DNA from: Anthopleura xanthogrammica
Taxonomy: Eukaryota > Cnidaria > Anthozoa > Actiniaria > Actiniidae
DNA length: 64,000 bases
Direction: 5' to 3'
NCBI GenBank assembly: GCA_964019055.1
Contig: OZ025224.1
Coordinates: 5,227,376 to 5,291,375, forward strand
Each line of letters opens with the position of its first letter. The first letter of the stretch is position 1. This document shows, one piece after another, positions 32,977 through 45,937 of the stretch. Below the pieces are notes generated by a model. It was given only the letters and a program-made list of their open reading frames with translations, did no database searches and was not told the DNA's origin. A program made the position numbers and the translations under genes.

Positions 32977-33315
32977 ATGACTTCTCATCACGACGAATCG
33001 CCTCCTTTCCAAGCATTAACAGAAGAACAATCACTGAAGAAATCAAAAAAGGTCGACGAAGTTATCGTGGAAATCGTAAACAGCCAACATCAGTCAGATT
33101 CGTCAAGTCCTTCAACTTACGAGAATACTTGTTCATCTTCTGAACCGCTTACTATTAATAATCAACAGCAAATGAACAGTGAAGGGAAAGACGAACAAAT
33201 GGAATCCTCTTTTGATATGCCCTCGGAACAAGAACAAAGAAAAAAAGTCATTATCGAAGTTGGACGTTTGTTGGCAAAGATGGGTGACGCCCTGTTGAAT
33301 CAAAGACGTATCTAG
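32977..33315 (+). CDS. Candidate BH3-only apoptosis regulator, 112 aa, single exon
   Basis: The protein opens MTSHHDESPPFQAL, continues through a Ser/Gln/Glu-rich, probably disordered region, and ends in a predicted amphipathic helix EVGRLLAKMGDALLNQRRI. Residues 95-106 (VGRLLAKMGDAL) satisfy each position of the BH3 pattern: hydrophobic, small, two free, invariant Leu, two free, hydrophobic, Gly, invariant Asp, one free, hydrophobic. BH3-only proteins of this size (NOXA, BMF, BIM types) bind the groove of Bcl-2 proteins at mitochondria and trigger apoptosis. There is no other Bcl-2 homology region and no C-terminal membrane anchor. The ATG has an adequate context (GGGAAATGA), and AATAAA follows at 33481. 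An upstream non-coding exon is possible. The motif is short, so homology is inferred, not proven. Confidence 0.6.
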   Translation: MTSHHDESPPFQALTEEQSLKKSKKVDEVIVEIVNSQHQSDSSSPSTYENTCSSSEPLTINNQQQMNSEGKDEQMESSFDMPSEQEQRKKVIIEVGRLLAKMGDALLNQRRI

Positions 33316-34283
33316 TGCCGCCAAACAAATCAAGATTGATAGGAAAAAACAAGCAAAGCCTCAAGGGAAAGTAACCATCAAATATTTACACCAATACTTG
33401 GCAGTTTTACTACAAACCTTATCAATAGTTAGGTCGGTGAAGTCATGAAGTGGAAAGAAGTGAATCATTTCCGGTTCTTAAATAAAATCGATTTTATAGT
33501 GTGTTAGCGAGACCTATAAACTGAATATTTGTAGATCGGTGATCTAATCATTTAATTCTAACCAGGTATTTGAATATAATAATGTACTGTATATATTCTG
33601 GTTTGTTCCCGTTCCAGGGGGATCGATACTCCAATATATATATAAGCTATACGCGGAGATATGCCGCTGTCACGGTACGGTTTCAATTCAGCGTTAACTC
33701 GGATAGTTTATTCTATTTTGTTTTTCAGTAATTGGGATAAAATAAGCAATCATGGTGAATTCTAACCGTTCAAACGTTTTAGACCTTGATGTATAGTTTA
33801 ATATTATAATGATAATAAAATTGTTGACAATTTTTCTTTAAAATTATTGTTATTTCACATACAGGGTCTAGTATCATGATATTTCCCTCAAGTCTCGAAT
33901 AGGTGTGTAATGTTCTCGTCTTAATCACGTACATCCCTATCAAAACCAGCCCAATTAATAAGTGTCTCCTTTCGTTTTTATTGTGATGTGCTGAACAAAA
34001 AGTTGTGTAAACTGCAAACGTGCTAAACGGATTCATAGTTATGTTTAAAAGATGTAATTTACATCGGCAGGAAAGATGTAACGTTGCATTATTAGATTCA
34101 GAAAACACATACAGATATTTAATCTTGATTCTAGATCCTTTAATTTCCTAGTAGTCAGTCACTGGTAATGTAATTACTAGTTCACCACTTTCTTTGAATT
34201 TCTTTACTCACGAGGTCTCACTACGTCACACTGACTGAGAAAAATTCAATTGTCTGTAAAAACTATTAATGCCAATTTACTGC

Positions 34284-34476
34284 ATTTACACGGTACAACT
34301 TTTGCTTACAACTGTCGCATGCAATCTGCCTACGCCACGCTTACACACGAATTGCTTCGTGTAAACTAAGTCAACTCCGTACAAATTGCTCACGGCTGGT
34401 GTTCTGTACGACAAGAGAAAAAAGTCATGGTTGTAGGGTTGTTCTAAGCTTGAAGCAAAAATTGTACCGCGTAAAT
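34284..34476. mobile_element. MITE with ATTTACACGGTACAA ends
   Basis: ATTTACACGGTACAACTTTT on the left matches the complement of the right end with two mismatches over 22 bases (right end GCAAAAATTGTACCGCGTAA). No coding capacity. Confidence 0.6.
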
Positions 34477-36160
34477 CGTACAACTGTACGGAAAGACTGA
34501 TAAAAGTTCTCATTCCTTCATCATCTTGACTTTTTTTTAGGAAGAAGTCAAAGTCAAGGAATTTTTGTTAGATTTTGTTAGGCAAAAAAGACAATCAAAA
34601 GCTAAAAACATACAATGACTCATAACCTAGTCAGTCTTTCGAATTCTTTGCGGCTTAGCGAGACAAGAGGTTATGGCTAGCGAAAGTAGACATATAAACT
34701 GGCTCCAAGGTTCTTAGAGTGACCTTTGAAGTATCGATGATGACAGGACACTCCCAGTTTGAACATAACATCTCACTGACTCATTATACCTTCGTGAACT
34801 ACTTTTTTGTCACTCAGATGCCTTCTACATGCCATCTCATTGTCAGTTGTATTGTCACAGTATAAGCTCCAACTTTCCCTCTTGTCCACTGTTAATCATT
34901 TGTACAACAACACATGCATGCGGACAAGGTTTTTTTGCAAACGAAAGAGGGGGGAAATGATCCAGGTCAAGAACAGCGGCTCGATGTTGTCCTAGATAAG
35001 GACCCGATACACTTCACACCTGCTACCGCGCGCCTCTCAAAATAGTAATCTGGCATCAATGATCAGGGTTTTTTTTAGCCGATACTCTGCAAGATAGCCT
35101 ATTTCAGAATTGAATATCCAGTTTGAAGATTCGATAGACCACACAGGTCGAGTTGATATCAAACAAACTGACAACTGAGGTAGCGTGTGTATGCGTGTGG
35201 TCCTTTGGAGCTGCCCTCCACATCACTAACTGTCAGTTTGGGACAGAGCCAGCTTTGTTGAATAGCTTACTTTCAATTCAGGCAAAGATAACATGAAACT
35301 GCATACGAGTTCTTGGCCCAGTTCTTGAACCTTTAATCTTATCGCTAAAGACACACGTTTACCGTCCGGCCCCTAAGCTCGTTTGTACTCTCCTGCATCG
35401 TTCGAACATGGAACATGAAACAGAACTCGCGGTACAATCCATCGGTAATCCTGTAGTTCAGTTCAATTCTTCTCAACGCTTATCAATATCATATACTATT
35501 CAGTTGGCTGTACTGTATTATAGTAACTAAAAAACTGTAAGATTTACCTGAAAGTATATGCACAACCAAAACAGAACCAAACATGAAGAAACAAAACAAA
35601 ACAAACCGATAAAAAAACACTTCCTACTCTTGGGGTGCATCTAACGTCATAGCCGCTATTTTAGTTGACTTTGAGTTTGGTCTCAGTTGGTTTCTTTTGT
35701 CAACCAACATGGCGGCCACGTCTTCGTCCTTTTCTCATGGCATGGGATGCACGCCACCAATTGAAATTATTTGTTTTATATGGTTAAGGTGAATATGTAG
35801 TTTTATAGCTAGTAGTTAAAGACAATACAGTAAAGACTCGCATGATACGAACCTAGGGATTAAGAACCTGTTAGGCTAAGATTTCCTATTTAGACCACCT
35901 TTAATTTACATGTCATATAAACAATAAACCACGTTTCTTAAGAAAATAAAAAAAAACCCTTTAAGAATCTAAATAAACTAGTTTCCCAGAACTTAAACAC
36001 CAATAATATAAGAACCTTCTTATAGGCTAACTCGGAAAATGCAGGTTCTTATATGTGAGTTTTTACTGTATCATGGGTCTTCATTTACCCTGTCTAAGAC
36101 CAAAATCGAACCCGAAAAATCATACCCTATCCAGCAGAACATCCCGTATAGGCTATGGGA

Positions 36161-36322
36161 GTGTCCCCCGGGTGGGGTGGGGCCGGGGCTTAGTGGCAAT
36201 AGCTGACCGTCTTCGGGCCCGGGGGGAGGGTACTCCCTACAGTGTCCCCCGGGTGGGGTGGGGCCGGGGCTTAGTGGCACTAGCTGACCGTCTTCGGGCC
36301 CGGGGGGAGGGTACTCCCTACA
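36161..36322. repeat. GC-rich 81-bp tandem duplication
   Basis: Two nearly identical 81-base units begin GTGTCCCCCGGGTGGGG and end GGGAGGGTACTCCCTACA. The sequence that follows to about 36700 (GATACGGGGATGCCCG and on) looks like the rest of a dispersed GC-rich repeat. Long ORFs on both strands here are by-products. Confidence 0.8.
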
Positions 36323-37190
36323 GTGAACTGATACGGGGATGCCCGGCCCGAAAGGCCCTTTTTCAGACCGGAGGTTTAGGAAAGGGTTGGAAATTTGTGA
36401 GTTTTGGTATATGATAGCTAAGGGTCGGGAATTCGCAAGTTTAGGTAATAAAAAAGGAAGAAGAACTGCTAAAATTACTATTCAAGGAAATAGAGCCGAA
36501 CTTGCACACCGTTTTACGCGCGCGATGATCGAAGGTATACGAAAGGGGTATCTTTTACGCAGGCAAAAACGTACATGAAAGGGAAGGCTACCTTTTTGCT
36601 GAAATTTGGTATATAAAAGAGTAAGGGGTCGAGAGTCGATCTGTGCGGAGCATCCCTGTACAAAATGTTTAGGGATACCCCCACCAGGTATTCGATCGGG
36701 TTCAATACAGCAGGGATTCGGGGATTCGGGATCAATATGATCTGAATCGAATTTGTTTTGAGATTTCCACTCTCCTCGCCGAATTTTGGAATTAAACAAT
36801 TGAAAGTACGAACCTCTGTAATAAGCAGACACCTCTAATACCGATGCACGTATCAATGTAAGTCCCGTGGGGAGGGGGATTAAGTCCCGTGGGGGGGGGG
36901 GGGATTTGGGCAAGGGGTGGGAATTTGACAGCAAACATGTGCCCCTGGGTCGGAAGTTTGATCGCTTAAAAAAGCTTACTCTATAATAAATGTATGACAA
37001 TTCTTCCATTTTTTGTGTGTTATTTGGTGCACTTTGATCAACACCGGCTTTTTCCCCGCCCTGGGGCATTTGAATTTTTTTAGGTATTTTTCAATGCTCC
37101 GTGCAAACAGCGAGAATCGTGTTCACGCAGTTTGAAAAAATTGACGAAAAAATATTTTTTGATTATAATTTTCTCTGTCTTCTACTCGTA

Positions 37191-37330
37191 ATGCAGTTTC
37201 AGCGGGTTTCGAGCGGTTTTTCATAAAAAAAAGTCCACCACTAAGTAATAGTGAGAAGGTCCCTCTATTACTGATGCTTAGTGGTGGACTTTTTTTATGA
37301 AAAACCGCTCAAAACCCGCTGAAACTGCAT
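37191..37330. mobile_element. Foldback MITE with ATGCAGTTTCAGCGGG ends
   Basis: Arms of about 60 bases (ATGCAGTTTCAGCGGGTTT, then AAAAAGTCCACCACTAAG) pair almost completely around a loop of about 20 bases. It lies about 240 bases upstream of the DDOST start. Confidence 0.85.
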
Positions 37331-37529
37331 ACAAGGGTCAAAAATAAACATAATGACACAACAGGTAAGTCGACAATCTTTTATTTACGTTTTTTCTAAT
37401 AAAATACGGCATATTCTAAATCCCCATACATTCTCTTATAAATGTAGTTAGCTTGGGTTGCCTGTACTTGGGCTTGGGCTTCCTTTGTACCTTTAGTCCT
37501 GGTAAGGAATATCATATCAGGTGTCTGGT

Positions 37530-37537
37530 TGACGTCA
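37530..37537. promoter_or_regulatory. CRE palindrome upstream of DDOST
   Basis: An exact TGACGTCA is 34 bases before the DDOST ATG. The ATG itself lies within AACATGGCGGC, a YY1-type motif often found at start codons of housekeeping genes. Confidence 0.45.
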
Positions 37538-37571
37538 CCAAGCCTTGGTTCTTTCTTTCTCTTCTCTCAAC

Positions 37572-40500
37572 ATGGCGGCTGTGGACACGTGTCGTTCGCT
37601 GGGACTTTTCTCTCTTTTTCTCCTTGCTTTCCTTCATGTCTCCACTGCAGGAAAGAAAACACTTGTACTGTTAGATAACGCAAACACCAAGGAGACTCAT
37701 TCGATCTTTTTTGGCTCACTTAAAGGTAAAATATTTGGTCTTTCCTTTGTTAATGTTCCCTCCCTCCTTCCCTGGATGTAGCTACAGATGCTCAACTCGT
37801 TCGATTGATTTTGAACCTTAATACCTTTTTTTGTTTAATATTTGATATTTATCCAGTGATTTTTGGTTAACTAACCAAGTATTGAATACAAGCTCGAACG
37901 TTTCGAACTTAAGCTAGAGGGATTGTTAATGCACTCGAAAAAAGTCAAACATATCTTATAAAGTTATTGCAAGTTTATAAGATTTTTTTAATAATGTGCC
38001 ACAGTTGAATATGAATTTACTTATCTTATTTCATTTTTGTACTCAATTCCTAAAAACATGTTGTTAATAAAGTAGATATTATAGTAAATATTATAACTTA
38101 TACCAATATATTTTGACTCGGTATCTTCATAAATTATTCATCCCAAAACAAACAATGGGAAGTTTCTATCAAACTATCCTGTCTCATAAATTTCCTTCAG
38201 ATCATATCTATGCATTTTTCTGTAACTAAATTTAAAATAATTATGATATCAGATACTACAATTTAATGAAAACTCATATAATTCATAATTAAGGTATGAG
38301 ACCTGGGTTAGGGTAAAAAAAAAATCTCTAAATTTTTGTCCATGCCTAACTGCTTTGGTAATAGTTAAATACATTTTTCATGGTTTTACGTCCGTACTTC
38401 ACCGCAATGCGCAAAAAAAATAACGAAGAAGTTTGTATCCAAGGAAGCCATTTTGATTGAAATTTGAGAGAATTTCATGCGACTTGACCTTTCTGGGCAT
38501 ATGTGTTGACAAACACGGCTGGCGTTCTTGGCGGTCACGCGTGTCCTTTCTGTAAAATTTCTTCTTTTTAACACATCTTTAACTCACAAAATATTATGGT
38601 AATTCTAATATATACGAAATAACAAATAAATAAGACTCGCATTGTAAGTTTAGGTCCCGTTTAGGCTATATAAGACCGCCGTGACGAATCAACATTCGAA
38701 TGGCCTCATGTTTCATTGTTATTACAGCGCATGCGTTCCGCCGTTGCTATGGTTGACGTCATTTGTTTGGGACGCCGTACTGGATTCGGATCACGCGACG
38801 CAATATCGAGGTTTTCCGATAGTTTTCGTAGTTCAATCGACTTGATATCGTGTGTTATGACGTAGGTCCATCTCGGAAACAATATGGCGGCGAATTATTC
38901 CGTTTGAAGTCCAAATTTGAGGAATTTTATCGACTTTAAGGCATTAAAGCACCACCGTCCTTCACTCGTTCTTTGATAAACTCTTTCGTATTCATCCTAC
39001 CATCATTATATTTGCTATAAAGTTTAAATAGACCTTAAAGAACAAAATGTAGGCAGCCCGGAGCAAAAATTTATTTTGATAAAATTTTACGAGCGAAAAT
39101 CTTGACACTGTAGTTTTAGCTCGCCAAAAAAATATTTTGCTCCGGGCTGCCCGCATTTTTTTCTTTATTCAATGTATTTCTTATAGCCGAAGTTAAATTT
39201 TTTATTGTTATTATTTCTAGTGAGATATTGATAAATTACTGAAAAAGAGCCTTGGGTTGCCTGCGTTTTTTTGACACCTTAGGTGTGAAATTTCACACCT
39301 TTGACGTGTAATTTTGAAAAAAAAATTTATATATATATTAATTATGAAGTACTATTTATGGTGTATTGGATACAGTGTAAGTTAATTTCGTAGAAATGAC
39401 AGCCACTTAACCCAGGTCTCATACCTTAATTCTTTTAGGTAAAGGTTATGAACTGATATTCAGAACTGCAGATGATCCAGGCCTTGCCCTTGTCAAATAT
39501 GGTGAATTTCTCTATGACAACCTCATCATCTTCTCTCCATCCGTTGAAGGTACAGTAATAACTGGAATTGGAGATGTTTGTACTGTGTATATCATTGTCA
39601 TCATCAACGTACATCGCAACTTGTCAATTCCAATGATGGGGATAATATATAAGTAATGCACCTATCAATGCCAGGTGTTCTGAAGGAAAACTATTAGCCA
39701 ATCAGATTGTGAATCACTTGTTGAAAAAAGAATCAATTCCATGTGTTTTTTCATGGCCAATCATTGATGAACAGGGGGAAATCAAAACAAAACAAAATAG
39801 CATACAAGTACAATGCAAGGAGAAGTGTCATTTAGCCGAGGGTTTAAGGCTTAAAATGTTTCTACTTCAAAGAATATGTCATCTAGATGAGACTAGGAAT
39901 ATATTACTGTTGAAACAATCTCAAAGAAGCCGCTGAAAAGCTTTCTCGATTCCTTGGCATGATTTAACTAAAATTTCCACATCAAACACCACCAAATGGA
40001 AGAATTGTCGTACATCTACCATAGAGTAAGCTTTTTTAAGCAATCAAACTCCAGACGGTACCCAGGGACACATGTTTGCTAACAAATCCCCACCCCTTGC
40101 TGGCTAAATACCCCTCCCTCCCCCCCCCCCCCCCCCCCCCGCCATGGGACTTACATTGATAGGTGCATAAAACATTATGGTCAAAAATATACTTAGCTGA
40201 CATTTCATATCATTGTTAGTCCTTCCTTGTACTAAGTAGTAATGTCTAAAATATTGTTATGTACAGTATACACCGTGTCCAAGTTATGTCGTTCTCAACA
40301 TTGATACTTCATATGCTGACACTAGTTTCTTGCTTATTTTCTCGTGTTTTCAATTTTTTTCTGAAAAGAATTTAGCAGTTAACTTTTCAGTTTTTAACCA
40401 ACCCCTAACTGTATTTATAATTATTTTCACTGTAGAGTTTGGAGGTTCTCTCAATGTTAGGGCCATAACTGACTTCATCGATGGAGGAGGAAATGTCCTG

Positions 40501-43500
40501 GTAGCAGCTAGTTCTGCAATTGGTAAGTCTTTGTTTCCCATTTAATTTTAAATATTTCAATTGCCATTTATTTCTTTAGTTTTCATTCAATTTACTGGGC
40601 TCACACAGTTATCATTTAACAAACAGGGAGAAAGTTAAGTAACAAAATGATTTTTGTATTTTCAGGTGACCCACTACGTGAGCTAGGAAGTGAATGTGGT
40701 GTTGAATTTGATGAAGAGAAGACTGCAGTTATTGACCATATTAATCATGATGTGTCTGATCTTGATCAGGTAACAAGATAACAACTACAGACTGTTCTAT
40801 TGTTGATATTGAGCTTAACTTTCCATTTGCTTTTGATGCATACATACATGTACACCTATTTCAAAAAAAGTTGTCGGTCGGAGATCTGAAATAGGCGATC
40901 TGAGACAATCTGGGCTTTTATGTTTTCTGGCTAAAATACCAAAAATTACATTCCTAACTCAAAGGTCATGCTTCATATTCCAGTCTAAAAGCCGGCTACA
41001 TTGTTTGGCTGTGAATATATTACATTTTGCAGCATGTTACTTGGTCTCAGATTTCAGATCTTCCACGAACATGAAATAATTGTATATTATTCATACAGTG
41101 TACCTTTCAAAAGCTTCTGGTAAAATAATAATGCTTTACTCTAGATCTCCAGACAATAGATATTGTGTTGCTAATTTATTTAAAAAAATTAATGTATATA
41201 TAATTTATTGCATGTTTCAGCACACCCTGATTGTCGCAGATCCAGGTCAAGTAATCAAGGCTTCTACTGTCACTGGCAAGACTGTTACAAGCCCTCTTTT
41301 GTTCAGGGGTGTTGGGTAAGTGCAGGCTGGTTAAAGTGCTTATGGCTCAAAACATAAGTGAAATAATTAAGTAAATAAACTAAATAACTACGGCATCCAA
41401 AACAAAGTTATTTTACTTATCTGGGTTTTTCTTCCTTTCTTGGCTGTTTCATCACAGCATGAGACACTCACAACAGAGCTAAGCTCCAATAATACTGTGA
41501 AGCCAGGGTTGAATCAAAATTTGAAAGTTGATTTGAAAAAACCCTTGAAGCACAGGAGGGAACCAACAAACAACTCTACTCACATATACCACTGAGCCCA
41601 GTGGGATTAGAACTCTGGCTGTGTTGGAGAGAGGCAAGCACTCTCACTGTTATGCCACTCGTACTTATCATAAAATCAAGGGAAATGCATAGAAATGACC
41701 AGGCCAGTCCTGCCTTCTAACTAGTTGTATATCACTTGACACCACTTCCCTAGCACGATCAAAAATGGTCTGTCTCTTGGTATTAATGCAGTGGATTCCA
41801 TACTTAAAACCATGCAAATTCAAATATTAAAATTTAGATATTAACTTTTAATGAACATGTTTTTTAATTGTTACAGAATGACTGCAGACATAGATAATCC
41901 ATTAGTGCTTGAGGTTGTTACAGCATCATCAACTGCATATTCTTACTATCCAGATGTGAAAATCTCAGAGGTAATTTCTTGAAAAATTGTTTTTGTAATA
42001 TGATGTGTTGTATCCATAACCATAACAATGCATCGTGATTGAATTAATTAGTTGAAGACAATGGGAAGCCATTTCAGTGTTACGGCATGTCATACCATGT
42101 ATGTGCTGTAAGTCAGAACTGTATGTTTCCCACTCATTTGAAATTCCCTTTATTTATTTAATCTTGCTTTTCATTAGTTCCTATTATTGAATATCTCTGT
42201 CACCCCACCTGTCTTCTCCACCACACACCTTCCCTCTTACCTGCTAGTCTGAGATCTTTCAATGACCATTTTTTCGTAGTATCCACATGCCGTAGGAAAG
42301 AGCACTCTATTGGTTGCTGCTCTTCAGGCCAGGAATAATGCCAGAGTGGCTTTCTCAGGCTCATTGGATTTCTTTAGTGATGAGTGAGTATTGCATTTTG
42401 TCTATTCTGTATACAAAACATGATAAAAATTCTTCTGATAATGTAATCTAACAACATGATTTTTTTATTTACTCAGGTTTTTCCAAAGATCAGTGCAAAG
42501 CTCCAAGGCAGGATCTAAAGAGTAAGTTTCCTCAAATGTCTTTCTAGAATGTCTAAATGTTTGGCTTAAATTAAAGTCTTATTTTGACTGGTCCAATTTT
42601 TTCAACTTTTTAACCATTTGTCATGATAAGTGTGATATATAAAACAAACTGCCATCATTTGAATCCAAAGTGTTGGTTTTGAAACTTAGAAATGATTCTG
42701 TTAAGTACTTTAAAAATCTATGATTTTTTTAGCTATTTCTGGGCCATTGGCAATAGGTAGATAGGTGGGCGTACAATGACAGAATTTGTTTTGGTTGATT
42801 GGTGTTTTTGCCAACCAGAAATCTATTGGAAAATCCAACAAAGCAAAGTGACAAAACCTATTGTTAAAATGGTTGGCACATTAACATCACAACAGCAATG
42901 TTTTTAAATATTACATCCACCTATAGTACCTGAGTAAGTGAATAGTAAGCTACTAAGTCTAGTGGCAAAGGCCTTTCAAGGTGACTGTTTTCTATAGATC
43001 TGTAGTTTCATATAATTTATCAACGGTGGTTCCTTTTTCTAGGCACTCCAGGTCTGGTAATCAGCAGATTGCACTAGCCTTGGCTGACTGGGTGTTTAAA
43101 CAGCAAGGTGTGCTGCGTGTTGGTGTGGTAAAGCATCACAAAGTGGGAGAAAGTTCACCTCCAGCAGCTTACACTATTGAAGAAAATGTTGTAAGTATTT
43201 ATTATGTTATATTATTGTTCTTAAAAACTGCAAACCTAGTCATGACCTGGTAGTCCAGGAAGACGACAAGCAATTTGATGAGAGAGCTCAGTACAAGCAT
43301 AAGTTAACAAACTTCTGGCTGGAACATTTAACATCACTTCATTAAAAGTGGGAATTGATTTTTTCAACCTCAAATAATCCCTAAGAACAACGATACTACC
43401 AAAGAAAGTGGCTAGAATCATGGCATATCACAACCAATAAACTTTCCTTAACAGACAGTGAAAGAAGTTTACCACCAAGTAATCTAGCATTAGTTGAGTG

Positions 43501-44865
43501 TGCGCAGGGTAACACAATTTATCTCGCACACACAATGTAATTTTAAATGCAATATCAGTTATGACGAGGAACTCCATTGTAATCCCTGAAGATGGCCACT
43601 TATGCCCAAAAGCTCAGAAATAAATTCATCATTGTTTATAGATTATCCCTAAAAAGTTGTTCCATAAAATTAATGTTGACCATGATTATGATTTAATTGT
43701 CATTTGATATTCTACAGTTCTACAGTATTCAAATTGAGGAGTTTGTCAGTGGTGAATGGCAACCATTTAGAGCTAATGATGTCCAAATGGAATTCTTCAG
43801 AATTGACCCATTCGTCAGGACAACACTGAACCGCACAAGGGGTAAGATAATGTCTTCACTTTCTGCTCTTAGTCTTTCATCAATTTCATCTAATTCTCCC
43901 TTTTCCGTCAAACACTACTTTTTGGTGTTTGACGGAAAAGGGAGGAATATATGAAACTGATGGTGTGAAATTGACATCACTGACCTCCCATTTCAACAGT
44001 ATTTGCTCTGCACTTCTGTTTTAATGACAGCAAATGATGAAGACCAATATATAATATGAGAGGACCTCCTTGGAATGACTGTCCTTACCACGGTTTCTGA
44101 TCTGCTGTCCAAAATAGAGTTTGTGTCATTTACTGTACTTGAGGAAACATTTATCATTCACACAGTCTCAAGTCCTCAAGTCCTCAGAACCCTGTTTCCA
44201 CCAAATAAACATCTCTTTTAAAGCTTAAGGGCTTACAGACCATAAAGTGTTTGCCTATAAAAGTTTAAATGAAAATTTTGAGTACTTGCAAAATTTAGAT
44301 TAGACATCTCTGCATGTAAATCTAAGGTATGACTGATCAGATATGCATAAAATATGCGTATGATTGGTCAATACCCAATGATTACTTTAAGCCCTTCTTC
44401 AACTCCCTTCACTTTGTCAGTTAAGATAGCTTCTTAAGATTTCTCAAACATCCTTTCTTCCTTTATTTGTGTTGATTTCAGAGGGTCTGTTCACTGCACA
44501 CTTTAAGCTACCAGATGTGTATGGTGTCTTCCAGTTCAAAGTGGAGTACAACCGTGTTGGTTACTCATATCTAAGTAGTAAAACCCAGGTATGTTTTCGT
44601 GTTGTTATTTATAATAAAATTGTATAAAATTTTGTGGCTCAGTTATTTTCACGTTTCTTTGCTTTCTATACATATAGTATAATTTTGTCTTTTTTTAATA
44701 CTATTTCAGGTATCCGTGCGTCCCAAGCAACACACACAATATGAACGTTTCATCCCATCAGCTTATCCATATTATGCAAGTGCCTTCTCCATGATGATTG
44801 GATTGTTTATATTTTCAATTGTTTTCCTACACCATCGTGATGAAGGCAAGGTGAAAGCAGACTAG
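37572..44865 (+). CDS. DDOST: Oligosaccharyltransferase 48-kDa subunit, complete gene, 12 exons
   Basis: OST48 is a non-catalytic ER-membrane subunit of the complex that transfers the lipid-linked glycan to Asn-X-Ser/Thr of nascent proteins. Exons: 37572-37725, 39439-39549, 40436-40522, 40666-40769, 41221-41315, 41877-41970, 42280-42383, 42477-42521, 43043-43190, 43718-43841, 44482-44588, 44710-44865. All introns are GT-AG and in phase, giving 1329 bases and 442 aa (human 456). A signal peptide ([20 protein letters not shown]) is followed by KKTLVLLDN. Conserved blocks include [42 protein letters not shown] and [18 protein letters not shown]. The C-terminus has one membrane segment ([17 protein letters not shown]) and the cytosolic tail KVKAD, a KxKxx ER-retrieval signal. 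An in-frame TTG 27 bases upstream is not a plausible start. AATAAA follows at 44951. Confidence 0.98.
39044..39160. mobile_element. Foldback MITE with GCAGCCCGGAGCAAAA ends
   Basis: AGGCAGCCCGGAGCAAAAAT on the left and ATTTTGCTCCGGGCTGCCCG on the right are inverted, around about 60 bases. It is in DDOST intron 1. Confidence 0.75.
41517..41675 (-). mobile_element. SINE-like repeat, family B, copy 2
   Basis: It matches 27981-28165 along its length (ACCAACAAAC, CTCTACTCACAT, TGAGCCCAG, GAGGCAAGC, TATGCCAC). The B box on the minus strand is degenerate. It lies in DDOST intron 5. Confidence 0.6.
43878..43962. other. Near-perfect 85-nt RNA hairpin in DDOST intron 10
   Basis: CTCCCTTTTCCGTCAAACAC pairs perfectly with its complement across a loop of 9 bases, and the stem extends outward with CATCA.TTTCAT / ATGAAA.TGATG, giving about 35 paired bases. 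It could be a microRNA-type precursor, which in cnidarians is often almost fully paired, or a very small foldback transposon. Confidence 0.4.
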
Positions 44866-44950
44866 ATTCAGTCTCATTGACTCATGGGGCAGTAGCTAGT
44901 GAAGTAGCATGTCAATTAAATTTTTTGTGCAAAACGTTTTTCAAGAAGCT

Positions 44951-44956
44951 AATAAA
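44951..44956 (+). terminator. DDOST polyadenylation signal
   Basis: AATAAA 86 bases after the DDOST stop codon, with no competing signal before it. Confidence 0.65.
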
Positions 44957-45548
44957 CTGTTTTAATAATTTAAACATGATTCTTATTGTATCCATCATAC
45001 TTGTTATCTTTAACTACGTCTTCCGTACAGCTTTGTGGGTAGCAAGGGTGGCGTAAGCCTGCATGTAGACCGACCACAGTTATGTTCAGATGCGCTCAGG
45101 CTAGGGTGGTGTATGCTGCCAGTCATTTATTATCTAAGGGAGGGTCAGCTATAGACCCCTTGCATGTGACGTCACAGCAGCCACTCAAATTTATCCAGAA
45201 GACCATTGTGGGCATATGAAGGGATCCTGTGTTTACTCTGATCGACTACTATAATGACAGTTGTCAATGGCACTACCTTACCAAAGTGCAACGACATCTA
45301 CCAGGAGTGTAAAGCACTTCACTTTTGAGTTTCGCACCTTCAAAGTCTGTCTTCCCTGTGGATGAGTTGACTGTACTCACAATGTTTTGAATGAAATCCC
45401 TAATGAACAGAACCCCAATGAAAAATTACTTATACTTCTGGTTGACGTCTCTGTCATAGGTTTTGCAAATCTTAAGGGCACTGTTCACTGCATGACACGT
45501 TTCAAATTTATTTATTTGAGATAAAGCCTGCTTGCTGGTGCTGCACAA

Positions 45549-45679
45549 TAGACCCCTTGCATGTGATGGCAAAGCAGCTCAATTTGAAAAACAAAAAAAT
45601 TTCAATCCCCTGAGGATCGGAAACCTATTGTTTTGTCCTTCAAATTGAGCTGCATTTGGAAGTGCTGCAAGGGGTCTAT
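45549..45679. mobile_element. MITE with TAGACCCCTTGC ends
   Basis: TAGACCCCTTGCATGTGA and CAAGGGGTCTA are terminal, and AGCAGCTCAATTTG / CAAATTGAGCTGCA are inner arms. It is the best copy of the family seen at 18590. Confidence 0.85.
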
Positions 45680-45937
45680 TGGCAGCACCAGGGTCCCCTT
45701 CGTGGTACATTGCACCAATTTCCAACCCCATTAAAATTCCCATCCCCATCCCACAATCAACCCATTAAGAAATCCATAGTAAAGGCCAGGGTTTCTTTAC
45801 CTCCTTGGTGGTTCTTTTATTTCCCTCCAATGCTGGGTGTGGTAGTGTGGAGAGACAGGACCTCCATTTTACATGGTCATCCGAACCACCATGGTATTAC
45901 AAAGGCAGCACTGTCTTATTTTAAGACCCCGAGTCTT

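Larger units (their letters stand above)
33316..37529. other. Intergenic region rich in repeats
   Basis: It holds the likely polyadenylation signal of the BH3 candidate (33481-33486), a MITE at 34284, a GC-rich tandem duplication at 36161 with a long repeat tail to about 37000, and a foldback at 37191. An AACATGGCGGC motif lies at 35706-35716. No further gene was recognised. Confidence 0.55.

Noticed and set aside
36482..37069. A 195-codon minus-strand ORF
   Set aside because: It lies in a GC-rich dispersed repeat, has no recognisable motif, and overlaps another long frame on the opposite strand.
38668..38765. An alternative promoter in DDOST intron 1 (TATATAAG, GTTGCTATGGTTGACGTCAT)
   Set aside because: Suggestive motifs occur, but no downstream start codon or exon fits, so the evidence is too weak for a feature.
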